A DNA stretch of 64,000 nucleotides from Gordionus sp. m RMFG-2023 (Eukaryota > Nematomorpha > Gordioida > Chordodea > Parachordodidae), in the NCBI RefSeq assembly GCF_954871325.1, contig NC_088777.1, positions 42,199,366-42,263,365 on the forward strand. The letters run 5' to 3'. Positions 46,041 through 64,000 of the stretch are shown here, piece by piece. The notes under the pieces were generated by a model. That model was not told the DNA's origin. It made no database searches and saw nothing but the letters and a program-made list of their open reading frames with translations. A program made the translations under genes and the position numbers. Every line of letters begins with the position of its first letter. Within the stretch, counting starts at the first letter, position 1.

Positions 46041-46770
46041 GCAAAAATTCTAATGATCCATATATGTATTATTTTATACTTACATATCTTTTATACCATT
46101 ACCTAGCCCAAGATAAATTAATTATACCAATATTACAGTCGCTGACCCCCAATCCCTATGAAAATCCGACCTTCCATATATTTATCCCTAAAAAATTTAA
46201 TTTTAAATTAATTACCAACCTTATAATTATTTTGAAATAAATTATTTACCAAGCTTATAAATATTTTAAAAATATTACTAATTCCAATAATAATTAATCA
46301 ACTTATTCACTTTTTCGCTATCTCTTTAATTAATATAATGTAATTTTAAATGTACTACAACAAGTAATATTGTACTCACTTACCATATTTCGATAAATCT
46401 ATAACAATATGAATCTGTCTAAATTAGACAAAATAAAGCGCTGAATTTATACCAATATAAACTATAATCTATGAAGCATTTATATATCTATTAAAATTAT
46501 AAATATCTTTTCAAAACCATTCATCAATTTTTTTTCATAAAGTTCTAAAGATGATTCTCAATTTCGTTACTACTTAATTCTTTTGTTTCATTATAATTTT
46601 TACCCATAAAGATATATTCAATTTGACTTTATAAAATATAGTAAAATCCGTTCAAATATTTCCTTAATTACTTAACAATTAAAAAATATGTTCCATTTTT
46701 CCCTTTACAAAAGGAATAAAATCTATTCCAAAATTATTTCTTTTAATGTTAACTACATAACTTAAAAACA

Positions 46771-47340
46771 TACTTTAAAATTATTTTAAAAATATTACTA
46801 ATTCGTATAAAAATTATCCTACAAAAATCTTTATGCTAAAAATTCAAATCTAATTTATTAAACAAAAATTCTGTCCTATCATGATACTTAAAATTAAAAA
46901 ACATCTCAATTTTTATTTATAATGCATTGCGTTGCTTATTTTTATTTAATTTTTAATTAAAAATTAATATATATATATAAATATGGTTTATTTACCTGTT
47001 ATTTAGGTGAATTCCACCCTCTTCGGACCTCTCATTTTGGTCAAGTGGCAACACTATTACAAGTCTTTATTTCTAATAATAATTAGAGAAAAATAATTTA
47101 CGTTAATTACAAATACATCATTAAATTTCACAGAAAAACTTCTAATGTTTTTCAAAAAAATACACTAAAATAAATATATCCTAATTGATTGACATTTTAT
47201 ACAAACAATATTTTTTTAATTTATATTATTTAAAGTTCGTCAACTACAACACTAATATAAATTTAAACACCTTAGTGTTAACGAATTTTATCTGGTAAGC
47301 GCCTGAAGATTATAGTCAACATTTAGCCATTACCATACTA
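46771..47340. other. Non-coding stretch
   Basis: A+T-rich, with a slightly GC-richer phrase at about 47010-47060 that I cannot assign. Confidence 0.4.
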
Positions 47341-47342
47341 TA

Positions 47343-48391
47343 CAGGGTTGCATGTGTTTTATTTGGTGAAAGTGGTATAATAATTAATTATGAAGTTTTT
47401 AAAAAACATAAATACCACATTTATGTATTAGGAAAATTTTTTTATAATTAATAAAAATTTCTCATAAAACTTTTTAATTACAAAAAAATAATTTTTTAAA
47501 TTTAAAATGTTTAATATTAATAATATTTTATCCAATAATACCAATAATAGTTTTAGAAATTCTTCTTTATACTATAATAATAATTCCTTTTTATCTAATC
47601 ATTCCTTTTCCACATCATTTTCGCAATCTGCTATAAGTGCCAATTCTACTATAATAAACCCTATAAACTCACTGGTAATTCAAAACCCAAAAAGAAAATA
47701 TAATTGTTGGAATAAAGGGAAAATTGACATAGTAATCAAATTGTTGTCCCAGCCGGAAATGGAAAGAATGAAAATAAAGGACATTGCCAAACATATTGAT
47801 ACGTCAATAGCCTCGGTTAACAAATTAAGGCAAGAAACTTTTCCAGAGTTTATAGGAGGGCCAATTATAGATTATTATAATATATACAAAATAAAATATT
47901 CTTTGGTTTATAATTTTTATATTTCGTTCTTCTGAGCGCCTTTCTATAGAAAAAAAAGAATGGCATTTACATTTATCTGCAATATAAGTTAATTACTTTA
48001 AAGGTGGGTGGTGGCTAATTTTAAGTTTAAATTCTTTATGTAAGTCTTTATGATAAATATTGAGAAGGTTCATAGAATCTGAAATAAAGATCATTAAATA
48101 CATAGTATTATTTTTTGTTGCTGATTTACACAATACAGTATTACCACTTATACTTCCAAATAATTAATTTTCCAATTACTTACGATATTCTAGAAACATT
48201 TCATAGGTAAATTCTTATGTTACTTTTTTAAATAAAAATTATTGTAAAAATTTGAAAAAATATTCACTTAAACTATTTTTTATCTTAATACATAAATGAG
48301 GTATTTATGTTATTTAAAAACTTCATAATTAATTTATACCACTTAATAGTTTTTGTTTTTATTATATCACCAAATAAAACATGCAACCCTG
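47343..48391 (+). mobile_element. Tc1/mariner-type transposon, internally deleted
   Basis: The ends are CAGGGTTGCATGTGTTTTAT (47343) and its reverse complement ending CATGCAACCCTG (48391). A ~110-bp inverted repeat includes AATTATGAAGTTTTTAAA. TA lies outside both ends (47341-47342 and 48392-48393). At 1.05 kb it is little more than half of the 8738-10577 relative; the catalytic half of the transposase is missing. Confidence 0.92.
47507..47935 (+). pseudogene. Tc1/mariner transposase, N-terminal half only
   Basis: 142 open codons: an Asn/Ser-rich leader starting MFNINNILSNN (residues 1-60), the NPKRKYNCWNKGK motif (about 62-76), then a helix-turn-helix-like DNA-binding segment (MKIKDIAKHIDTSIASVNKL, about 89-108) and TFPEFIGGP. 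The match in layout to 8987-10053 (PKR...WNK, MKIKDI...SxASV, TFP...G-x-P) makes the assignment firm. No DDE core follows. The leader and DNA-binding part are intact, so a bound-but-inactive product is conceivable. Confidence 0.85.
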
Positions 48392-48393
48392 TA

Positions 48394-49271
48394 GTTTTCA
48401 TATATTTATGCAATTATTTTCGTGCTTTAAAGTTATTTTATTGAATCTTCTCTTAATTGATATTTTTATGTTTTTAAAACAATTTTTTTAGTAGCTGTGA
48501 TTTTCAAATTACTTTATCGTTTTTGACAAGAGTGTTAAAACTAATAATGTAGAATGTTTATGTTAAGTTAATATAGTTTGACAACTAAAAAATAATACAA
48601 AATGTCTGTGACCACTTTTAGGCATGGTTTATACAAAAATCTTTAAAGAAAAAAGAGATCTAGCCATTAAATAAAATTGTTTAAACAATATAATCTATAA
48701 ATCTTAGGGTAAAAAAATTAATTTGATTTTTCCAGCTCACCATCACCATATCCAATGTTAAATAAGTAAATTTTGTAAATTGGAAATACTTAACAAATAA
48801 ATTTAAATCCTTTTAATGTAATTATATAAATAAAGAGTCTTTCAAAGAAATTAAATAGATAATTCAGAGAAATATATTGAATCTGTTAAATATTAGAGAT
48901 TATACCTTTTGGTAAAAATTTTATATTAACATTTTTATTTTAACGTTACATTTTTTTAAATATCAATTTGTATTTCAGATAATTGGTTATTTATTTATTG
49001 TTAAAAAAAGATATAAAAAGGATTGTTTTTGGTTAATACAGTGATAATAAAATGTATATAAAAAATAAAATAAAAGAAAATTATGATTTATCCCAACAAA
49101 ATATATAAGAAAATTCTGTCTAAATATATCTTGGTAATAATATATAAAAGAGGATTCTATACAAATACATTAGAATCCATCATAGAACTGGAGTAATTTT
49201 TTGGAAATAATATTCTATGCTATAACCGGGCATTTCTTATTACTCTTAATCTTCAATCCTAGTTCACTCAC
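48394..49271. other. Upstream region of GOT1
   Basis: A+T-rich. It must hold the GOT1 promoter and 5' UTR, but I see no clear core motif. No other gene is seen. Confidence 0.4.
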
Positions 49272-57583
<8,312 letters not shown>

Positions 57584-58554
57584 GGAATGTTTTCTTTTAA
57601 AATTTAATTAATTTAAAAAAAGTGATTAATAAAATTCCTCCAAATCCTTCACTTATGTATTTTATCTACACAATCTTATAAATTTTTTTTGGAGATAATT
57701 AAATTTTATTACGCAAATAATTTACAAATAATTTTTTTTGGTATCGTTTCAATTACAAAACAATTAATTAATCGATAAAAGAATGTTTATAATAATTTAT
57801 TTAATTTGACTTTAAAGAGGTTATAATCATTTCGCAATATACACCCTTTTTTTAAAAAAAATATTATAATTTTAATCTAGAATACTTTAAAATTTCAATG
57901 TCAAAAATTCTAGTCATTCAAGTTAACAGGCTCTACTTTCACTTACTTTTTTGCCCGTAATATTGTTACTAAGTCGCATCAACATTTTAGCTCTTTTTAC
58001 TTTAGATATAATCAAATGGTATTCTGATACTCTATTCTGGCCCTATCTCTATAGATAATTCAGTTTTACTTGTTCCAGTAGGTAGCTAATGGTATTACTG
58101 TTATTCTTTTTGTTAAATAATTAAATATAAATTCCTCTTTTCTAATCTGATCTACAAAACTGTAAGATAATGGCAACATTCCTTTACATATAAATCAAAG
58201 CGTGACCCATTTTTTAAACTAATGTGATAGATGATATTATCTTAATTTCAGAAAGGGCAAATTTTTTTTATAAAAAATTATAATTTTTTACATTTTGTTT
58301 AATTCATTCATTCATTTTTTTTTCTAATCGCTCAAATGTGTCTGAATTTCCATTATTATAATAACGCTTGTTTTTAATAATAGCGAAATTTTATAAATAT
58401 TTAAGTGTATTTTTTTGTGATATTTTTTACTTCCACAATATCTTATAATCAGAATATTTAATAAATTTTATATATGATTTTTATTTTTTGTTGCAAAAAA
58501 TATATAAATGATTTTTAACGTTATTTCCAAATTTAATTATAAGAAAATATAAGT

Positions 58555-58576
58555 GTATCGCCGCTAATGGCGATAC
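58555..58576. other. Perfect hairpin
   Basis: GTATCGCC-GCTAAT-GGCGATAC: an 8-bp perfect stem with a 6-base loop, GC-rich against very A+T-rich surroundings. Confidence 0.6.
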
Positions 58577-59439
58577 TTAAATAATTTCGAGTATATCTTT
58601 TTTTAAATTTTAAAACTAAATCCTACAAATGGTGAATAATATAATAATGAATACAATTTTCAATGTAATATTATTCCATAGAAAAGGAAACGCCTTATTT
58701 TTTTAATCAAAGAATTAATTAAATATTAGCAAAACACAATAAATAAAATGGCAGGTTCTTCTTATAAATGAGTTTATATTTGTGCAAAACAACAATTTTA
58801 CAATTTTTTTTAATATCAAATATAGTAAAGAGCCATAAAAAATAACCTAATTTTTTTTAAAATTCAATCTTAAGAGTAGTTATAAACCCATATTTAATTT
58901 TAGGCAAAATCAAGCAATACGATGATTAACTCGAGAGTTTAAGTGGGGAAAAATACGGGTGGTTAGATGGGTCTACCCCATTTTTAATATAACTCATTCC
59001 AATTTTTATATTACGCGTTGTTATTCTAAACTCTTATGAACTTGTAAGAAATTTAAATATTATAATATTTTTTTAGAATTTGTGTAGCGTTGAAAAATAA
59101 GCTATTGCCTTAAATATTATATTTCATATTTTTTTATAAAAATGTATTATTAAAACATACAGAATTATAAATTTATTTAATCATTTTTATTATTCTTTTG
59201 TATGCGTAAATGTATATTATAATATGATTTATATTATTTCTGAGAATAAAAGCTGAAACGTTCAGAATTTTTTGCAAAAAATTTTTAATTTTCTCATAAT
59301 TTTTTTATTGAATTTTCAATACTAAATCGCTCAGAAATTTTTGTTATATATTTTATTTTAAGTTAATATTCAAATGAATTGTTGAGTTTTATTAATCTAT
59401 GCTCTCGGATCTAGGTCATTTGTGTGAGGTGTAAATTAT

Positions 59440-59740
59440 TTATTCATAATATCTTTTCATGGGTATCATAATAAAACGACAAATTGATTGCATTGATACT
59501 CATCTCTCCGGAGGGGATTTGTTAAAATTTTTTAACATGATCTAGAGATGGGTATCAAATGAAAGCGAATAAGGAGATTAATTTATTACATTGATTCTCA
59601 TCACTCTACGTCTTCGAAGTAGGTAAGGTGGGAGGGGGTTTGAAATTTTTTAGTATAATATTTCAACATGGGTATCAAATAAAGTTAAAAAATCAATTAA
59701 TTATATCAATATTCATCTCTTCAGAGTTGAAAAATTGTTG
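59440..59740. repeat. Three-copy ~100-120-bp tandem repeat
   Basis: ATGGGTATCA-AATAAA followed by ATTGATACTCATCTCT-like phrases recurs at about 59460, 59550 and 59665. The first two units also share a GGAGGGG / TTTGAAATTTTTTA-like section. The copies are diverged. Confidence 0.6.
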
Positions 59741-60624
59741 AATCTATTTATTTTTATAATGCCATATATCTATGAAAAAAAAGGGAAATTCAATTTTTCA
59801 TGGATTTAAAATTTTTTCAATTTTCTTTTAAAATAGGTTTTAGGAGAAGTTAGTGTTTAAATACTTGGGCTTCCATAAAATTAGAATTTTTATCCCTAAC
59901 AATATAGAATTCGATAATATCTTAACACTAGCCAGCATCTCGGAAAAATCTTCATGATATCCTGGAATATATGAATTTATTTTCTCCCAAACACTTTAAT
60001 TATGGTTAAGGCTTTTTGCTCATTCAGTCCAAACAATTTGATCGTTCGTCACAACAATTTATCTTTTAAACATAGTAATCAATGGTGATCATCCATCATA
60101 TCGTGCTGTCGGGTGAGCATTTAGGCCACTCGTTCTAACGGTCATGGCAATAATCACAAGTAGTATTAGTTATCTAGGCCAAAGGTGTATGGACACAGTA
60201 GACATAATTGATTTTTTATAAAATTGTAGCATAGCCAAAGGCCTAAAATAAGTGGACCCAAAGACCTACAATAATTCAGGGGAAAACATACCGAAACTAC
60301 ACCTATAATTAATACCAACCAACACAACCTAAATATAGGCTTAAATAAATTTAACTTTATTGTAAACTGGAATCAAATTAAGACTAATTTTATTAGCCAA
60401 CATAAAAAAAGTGAGTAATTTTAAAATTTCATCTTTTTATAGTTAATGGGAGTAAAAATCATACGATATCTTCCAGTGCGTAATATAATAAATCAGGCGA
60501 ATTATAATAAATTAAAATAATTCCAATAAATTTCGAACGCCAATAACATGAATAAGCAAAAAAAATTTATATATAAAACGAATGTTAAAACAAGCTGATA
60601 ATATAATTAGCTTTCTAATATAAT

Positions 60625-62870
60625 TTAAGTCTTGCATTCAGTTTTCTTGCAACTAATTACTTTGCATTTCTCTTTGTTAGAACAAACTCCACCTAAAAAA
60701 TAAAATTAATGAGGAATAATTCTATTTTATTTTGAAGCCAGAAAATATTCATAAATTTATTTAGTATTTTTTTAAAATAAAAATATGAATAATAATAATA
60801 ATAATAGTAATTTTCATCAATTTTTAGCCCATATTAGTGGCCATCATAATTTAATCATTTTTATAAAATAGAATGTCATTGAGATAAATTCTATAAAAAA
60901 ATTTTTTTTTATCATTTTACCAGGGAATACTTGGGAAAAATTCGGTTGATAGATATTTTTATTTTTGTCCCGGGCTAATTCTTATTTATTTTTATAAGCG
61001 GCCCTATTTTATTTAATATAAAAATAATATCCCTATTTTAAATAAAGTTAATACTAAGTTTGTATCCTGGGTTGATTAATCATCGGCATCCCATTTTAGT
61101 TTGTTTTAAGTTTTTGGTGGCATTGTTATTTTTCTTTTTTGAATTTTATATTTTGTTTATTTTCGTTTTTTTCAGTTTTTATATTACTTTTTAGGTTGTT
61201 TAGTGTAGAAGCTAAGCAATCGACTGTTAATAAATCGAACTAGAACACGGCTTACAGAGAAATTTTAAATCATTTTATTTTATAAAAAAGATGAATTTTG
61301 TTTTTCAGAACCGCTTTTTATAAAAAAATGAAGCCCGAATTTGACACGTTTAAGCCCAGCCCGTAAAAAGATATTTTTTTTACACCCTATCTATTGTATT
61401 TTTTGGGTAAAATTTATAGATTTACATTATTAAAGGCTTTACAAAAAAATATTCAAAATTCTGAGCTTGGTTATGCCCGAAATTTTTTTGTTGTCCAGCT
61501 CAGACTGATTTTTATGTTTATATTATTCAATATCATAATCTTACATCCTGGACATGAACATTCTTGACCAGGTGGGCAAGGTTTTTCGTCGCAGCATTTT
61601 TTACAACACTATAATTTAAAAATGAAATAATAAAGATCATTAAAATGGTGTTCCTAGCCAACTCCGATTCAGATCGAGAACCCTATCATATTAGGTATTT
61701 ATTAATATTTGATATTTAAATGTGCATTTCAAACATTTAATAATGAGAGTTATGTGACTTGTTCCTTAATTATACCAACTTATAATGTTAAAGAAAAAAT
61801 AATTATATCACTTCTTTTTTTAGAATTTAATAATTTATTAAAAAAATATATTACATGGCAACATCCTTTGTCGCAGCCGTGACATACTTTATCATGGCAA
61901 CCTGTAATAAATTTTTTTTTAAAGAAAATTCGATAAAATGTTAACGTATAATGGATGTAAAAACAACTTACATTTTTGACACTTTTCTCCTTTTGTCTCA
62001 TTTTTGCAGCACTGTAAATAAAGAAATATATTTTTTTATTAACAATAAAATATAAATTTAGAGGAAAATAAAATAAAGTGAAAATATATTTTTTAATTAA
62101 AGTTCGGGCCAGGGCCCCTATAGTTTAATAGATCATTTTTGAGAGTTATTATTTTAATATAATATTTTTCTATAAGATTTGATACCATCCTTAAGTAAAA
62201 ATTTGAAAATAATTTATTTAGTTAAGAGGGTTAGAATGATCATCAGGCGCAGTCATATCAATCTAATTTTTATATACAGAATTGTAAAAGCATCTCGATA
62301 TATTATCAGTTTTTTGTCAATTTATAAATATCGTAGTCTTTATAAACGTATCGGTATCAAAAAATTCTTCGTATTAAAAAGAAATGCTGACCCGAACCTG
62401 GTTAAAAATGTGAGCGGGTTGACAAGCCTCATCTTCACGTTAGATTCAAGCGAGTGTTACGAATCCGCTAAAATTGTTAACTGGGCTCGGTTTGGACCGA
62501 TTCAATGCAATAAATTTAAAAGGGCTAAAAAAATTTGGGGTTAAGTTCAGTTTGGTAGATTAAAATCTTAATCGAGCCGTTTTTAAAAATCGACCATTAG
62601 TGCCGTTTAACAACACTAATTTATCCAAACGTTAAAATAAGTTACTCTGTCTTTGTTTAAATAAAGAAGAAAATAGTTCTGATATTTAAAGGAAATCTTC
62701 TCAGAATATTTTAATTTCTTGTTATTTACGAACTGAAAATTTCTAACCTTGCAACAATTCTTAGGGCATTCACATTTTAGGCATGGGCAATTCGCACCCT
62801 TTTCACTGTGGCGACATTTTCCTTCATGACATGTTTGACCAGTACCACTAGCGCCTTGATGAGATTGCAT
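60625..62870 (-). CDS. Cysteine-rich metallothionein-like protein
   Basis: Five exons on the minus strand: 62870-62748, 62011-61972, 61901-61855, 61608-61545, 60692-60625. Every junction is GT-AG and the phases fit, giving 113 residues with 29 cysteines (about a quarter), no aromatic residue, and many Lys. Cys occur as CC, CxC and CxxC: CPCLKCECPKNCCK in exon 1, CHGCDKGCCH in exon 3, CCKKCCDEKPCPPGQECSC in exon 4. That composition is typical of metallothioneins, which bind Zn, Cd and Cu ions through thiolate clusters in the cytosol; metal binding here is inferred. Two Cys codons are split T|GT by introns 2 and 4. Exons 2+3 and 4+5 both open with CCK and have the same phase pattern, suggesting an internal duplication. 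The length is about twice that of vertebrate metallothioneins. I do not recognise a named family. The start is the only upstream ATG in frame with the Cys-rich exon. Confidence 0.85.
61330..61510. mobile_element. hAT-type debris in intron 4 of the Cys-rich gene
   Basis: AAGCCCGAATTTGACACG and TATGCCCGAAATTTTTTTG phrases resemble the GC-rich subterminal units of the hAT MITEs elsewhere in the window. The ends cannot be fixed. Confidence 0.3.
62563..62622. mobile_element. Right end of the TAGTGTTG MITE family in intron 1
   Basis: ATCTTAATCGAGCC, then TTTAAAAATCGA and TTTAACAACACTA follow the same order as the right arm of the 40240-40447 MITE. The left arm was not found in this intron. The 121-codon plus-strand frame nearby (62179-62544) has no family features. 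Confidence 0.6.
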
Positions 62871-64000
62871 TATTTGAGCTTCATTTATATATTTTTAAAA
62901 TTATTTTCAGAGCTGAAGGACCTAGATTCTCATCGGAATTTTTTTGTTAACTATTACTAAAAAAAGTTGGAAAAAAATGACTTCTTTTTATCTAATATAC
63001 AATAATACCAGAACACGCACAATGGCGTCGGTATTGACTGCTACTTTTTTTTTGCCGGTAGCAAGTTGAATAAATTTTCGATATTATACCAAATATTTTT
63101 CATAATCTATCCTAAAAATGCTTCTTTTTTTTTCTCACTACAGTGCCTTGCATACTTTTAAATGATAATGTTCGGCGTTGAGATAAAAATTTTATTATTT
63201 TTTATAATAATAAAAATGATGTATTTAAATAGAATTTGATGAAATTAGTATGTTTTTCATATAAGTATCTGTGCCAAGTATTGACCCGATACTCTAGTGT
63301 CTGTAAGATCTTTCATAAAAATATTTATATAAAATAATAATAAAGGGAATATTATACCAAAATTTAATATTTATTTTCCATAGTTTTAAGTACATTATTT
63401 ATTTGAATTTTTTATCTTTCAAAAATAATAAGTAAGTGCAAATTTTTTTCAAATTTACCCTTTAAAAACAAATTCTTATATTTTTAATTTAATGTGTTTA
63501 TTTTATTATTACTTGCACACAATATTTATTTTTAAAGCGTATTCCCAGAGCTATATACCTGGCCGGTCACTGACATTTTTATGCTTACTAGACAGTGACA
63601 CTGTTATTTAAATCCTGCAGGCAAGCAGAGGCATAAAAAATATTTCATATATTTTTAATCCTTATTATGTATAATTTTAATTATAATAATAACAAAATTT
63701 AAATATATATAATATAATAATATTAGAAATCTAATAATTTATACATGTTTTATTCTTCCATAAGCTCATCACATCGGTTGTAATGCTATTTAAAAAGCGC
63801 CTTTTTTTGAAAATCGAATCGAGAGATAAGGGAAATTATGACTGCTCTAAGATGTAAAACAGGAAAGTTTGAATTTGAGTTCAAGACGAATCAGAGAAAA
63901 TCTAACATAGGATATGTTAGATATTAATATCACCAATCCTTACTCTGATAACCGTTTACCAATTGGTAATTCCAATGATGATATTCACAATAATAACACT
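62871..64000. other. Upstream flank of the Cys-rich gene
   Basis: A+T-rich, presumably with the promoter of the minus-strand gene. I looked for metal-response cores (TGCRCNC) and found no convincing one. A short inverted match GTCACTG/CAGTGAC lies at about 63565-63600. Nothing else is supported. Confidence 0.4.

Larger units (their letters stand above)
42394..46770. repeat. ~0.94-kb tandem duplication, first copy split by a hAT
   Basis: Sequence at 42394-42528 (AACTTATCACTTTTTCGCTA ...) recurs at 46296-46428. Sequence at 45503-45660 (GTGCTGAATATATACCAAT ...) recurs at 46438-46590. Subtracting the inserted hAT gives a unit of about 936 bp, present nearly twice. The copies have drifted. They contain the 80-90-bp subrepeats listed separately. 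Confidence 0.75.
57584..60624. other. Intergenic region between GOT1 and the Cys-rich gene
   Basis: The GOT1 3' UTR with AATAAA at 57628-57633 comes first. The rest is A+T-rich, with the hairpin at 58555 and the tandem repeat at 59440 listed separately. No coding frame is supported. Confidence 0.45.

Noticed and set aside
61780-62001. A 73-codon minus-strand frame starting MRQKEKSV
   Set aside because: It overlaps exons 2 and 3 of the Cys-rich gene but in another frame and through an intron.
62179-62544. A 121-codon plus-strand frame inside intron 1 of the Cys-rich gene
   Set aside because: No motif; it lies in MITE-like intron sequence and has low-complexity start codon context.
62871-64000. 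Metal-response elements upstream of the metallothionein-like gene
   Set aside because: No good TGCRCNC core was found on either strand near the start; the phrase around 63010 fails at a core base.

Overview
Kind of organism. The window is very A+T-rich (roughly three quarters by eye) nuclear eukaryotic DNA using the standard code (TGA and TAA both end genes, TGG reads Trp). Only three host genes can be defended: the spliceosomal protein SmB (SNRPB, 21675-22319 +), cytosolic aspartate aminotransferase (GOT1, 49272-57583 +) and an unnamed cysteine-rich metallothionein-like gene (60625-62870 -). The GOT1 protein is close to animal GOT1 in length and motifs. The mobile elements (hAT families of BED/DUF659 and ZMYM1/DUF4371 type, Tc1/mariner, Mag-type Ty3, a LINE) are typical of animals. 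Undisturbed introns are only 38-44 bp, which suggests a compact-gene animal, perhaps a reduced or parasitic lineage. The species cannot be named from this sequence.

Layout. 442-10686: one old hAT transposon stuffed with small MITEs, a Ty3 element (3188-8671 -) and a Tc1/mariner element (8738-10577). 11870-12414: a small hAT-type element with perfect 8-bp target duplications. 15420-20703: two Mag-type Ty3 copies in tandem, one decayed and one nearly whole, with 152-bp LTRs. 21675-22319: SNRPB. 23870-27450: a hAT fossil interrupted by two folded-back Ty3 pieces; one (25026-26926) is a palindrome with inverted LTRs, a 4-bp target duplication and a captured copy of a tRNA 3' half. 28806-32650: a hAT fossil carrying a second hAT (29114-31794). 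34060-34900: possible but unrecognised minus-strand exons and a group of stem-loops. 36113-39740: two adjoining hAT elements. 40240-40447: a small MITE. 42394-46770: a ~0.94-kb tandem duplication, one copy split by a 3-kb hAT (42537-45494), so that the other copy serves as its empty site. 47343-48391: a second Tc1/mariner copy. 49272-57583: GOT1, with long introns full of MITE and LINE debris. 60625-62870: the metallothionein-like gene.

How it fits together. This is gene-poor, transposon-rich DNA dominated by cut-and-paste elements, especially hAT. At least five hAT-type insertions still show perfect 8-bp target duplications and three more show near-perfect ones. The three host genes are not functionally linked. 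The most unusual object is the palindromic Ty3 insertion at 25022-26930, which looks like an integrated product of aberrant reverse transcription. The most interesting host gene is the 113-residue, 29-cysteine protein built from two similar two-exon modules.
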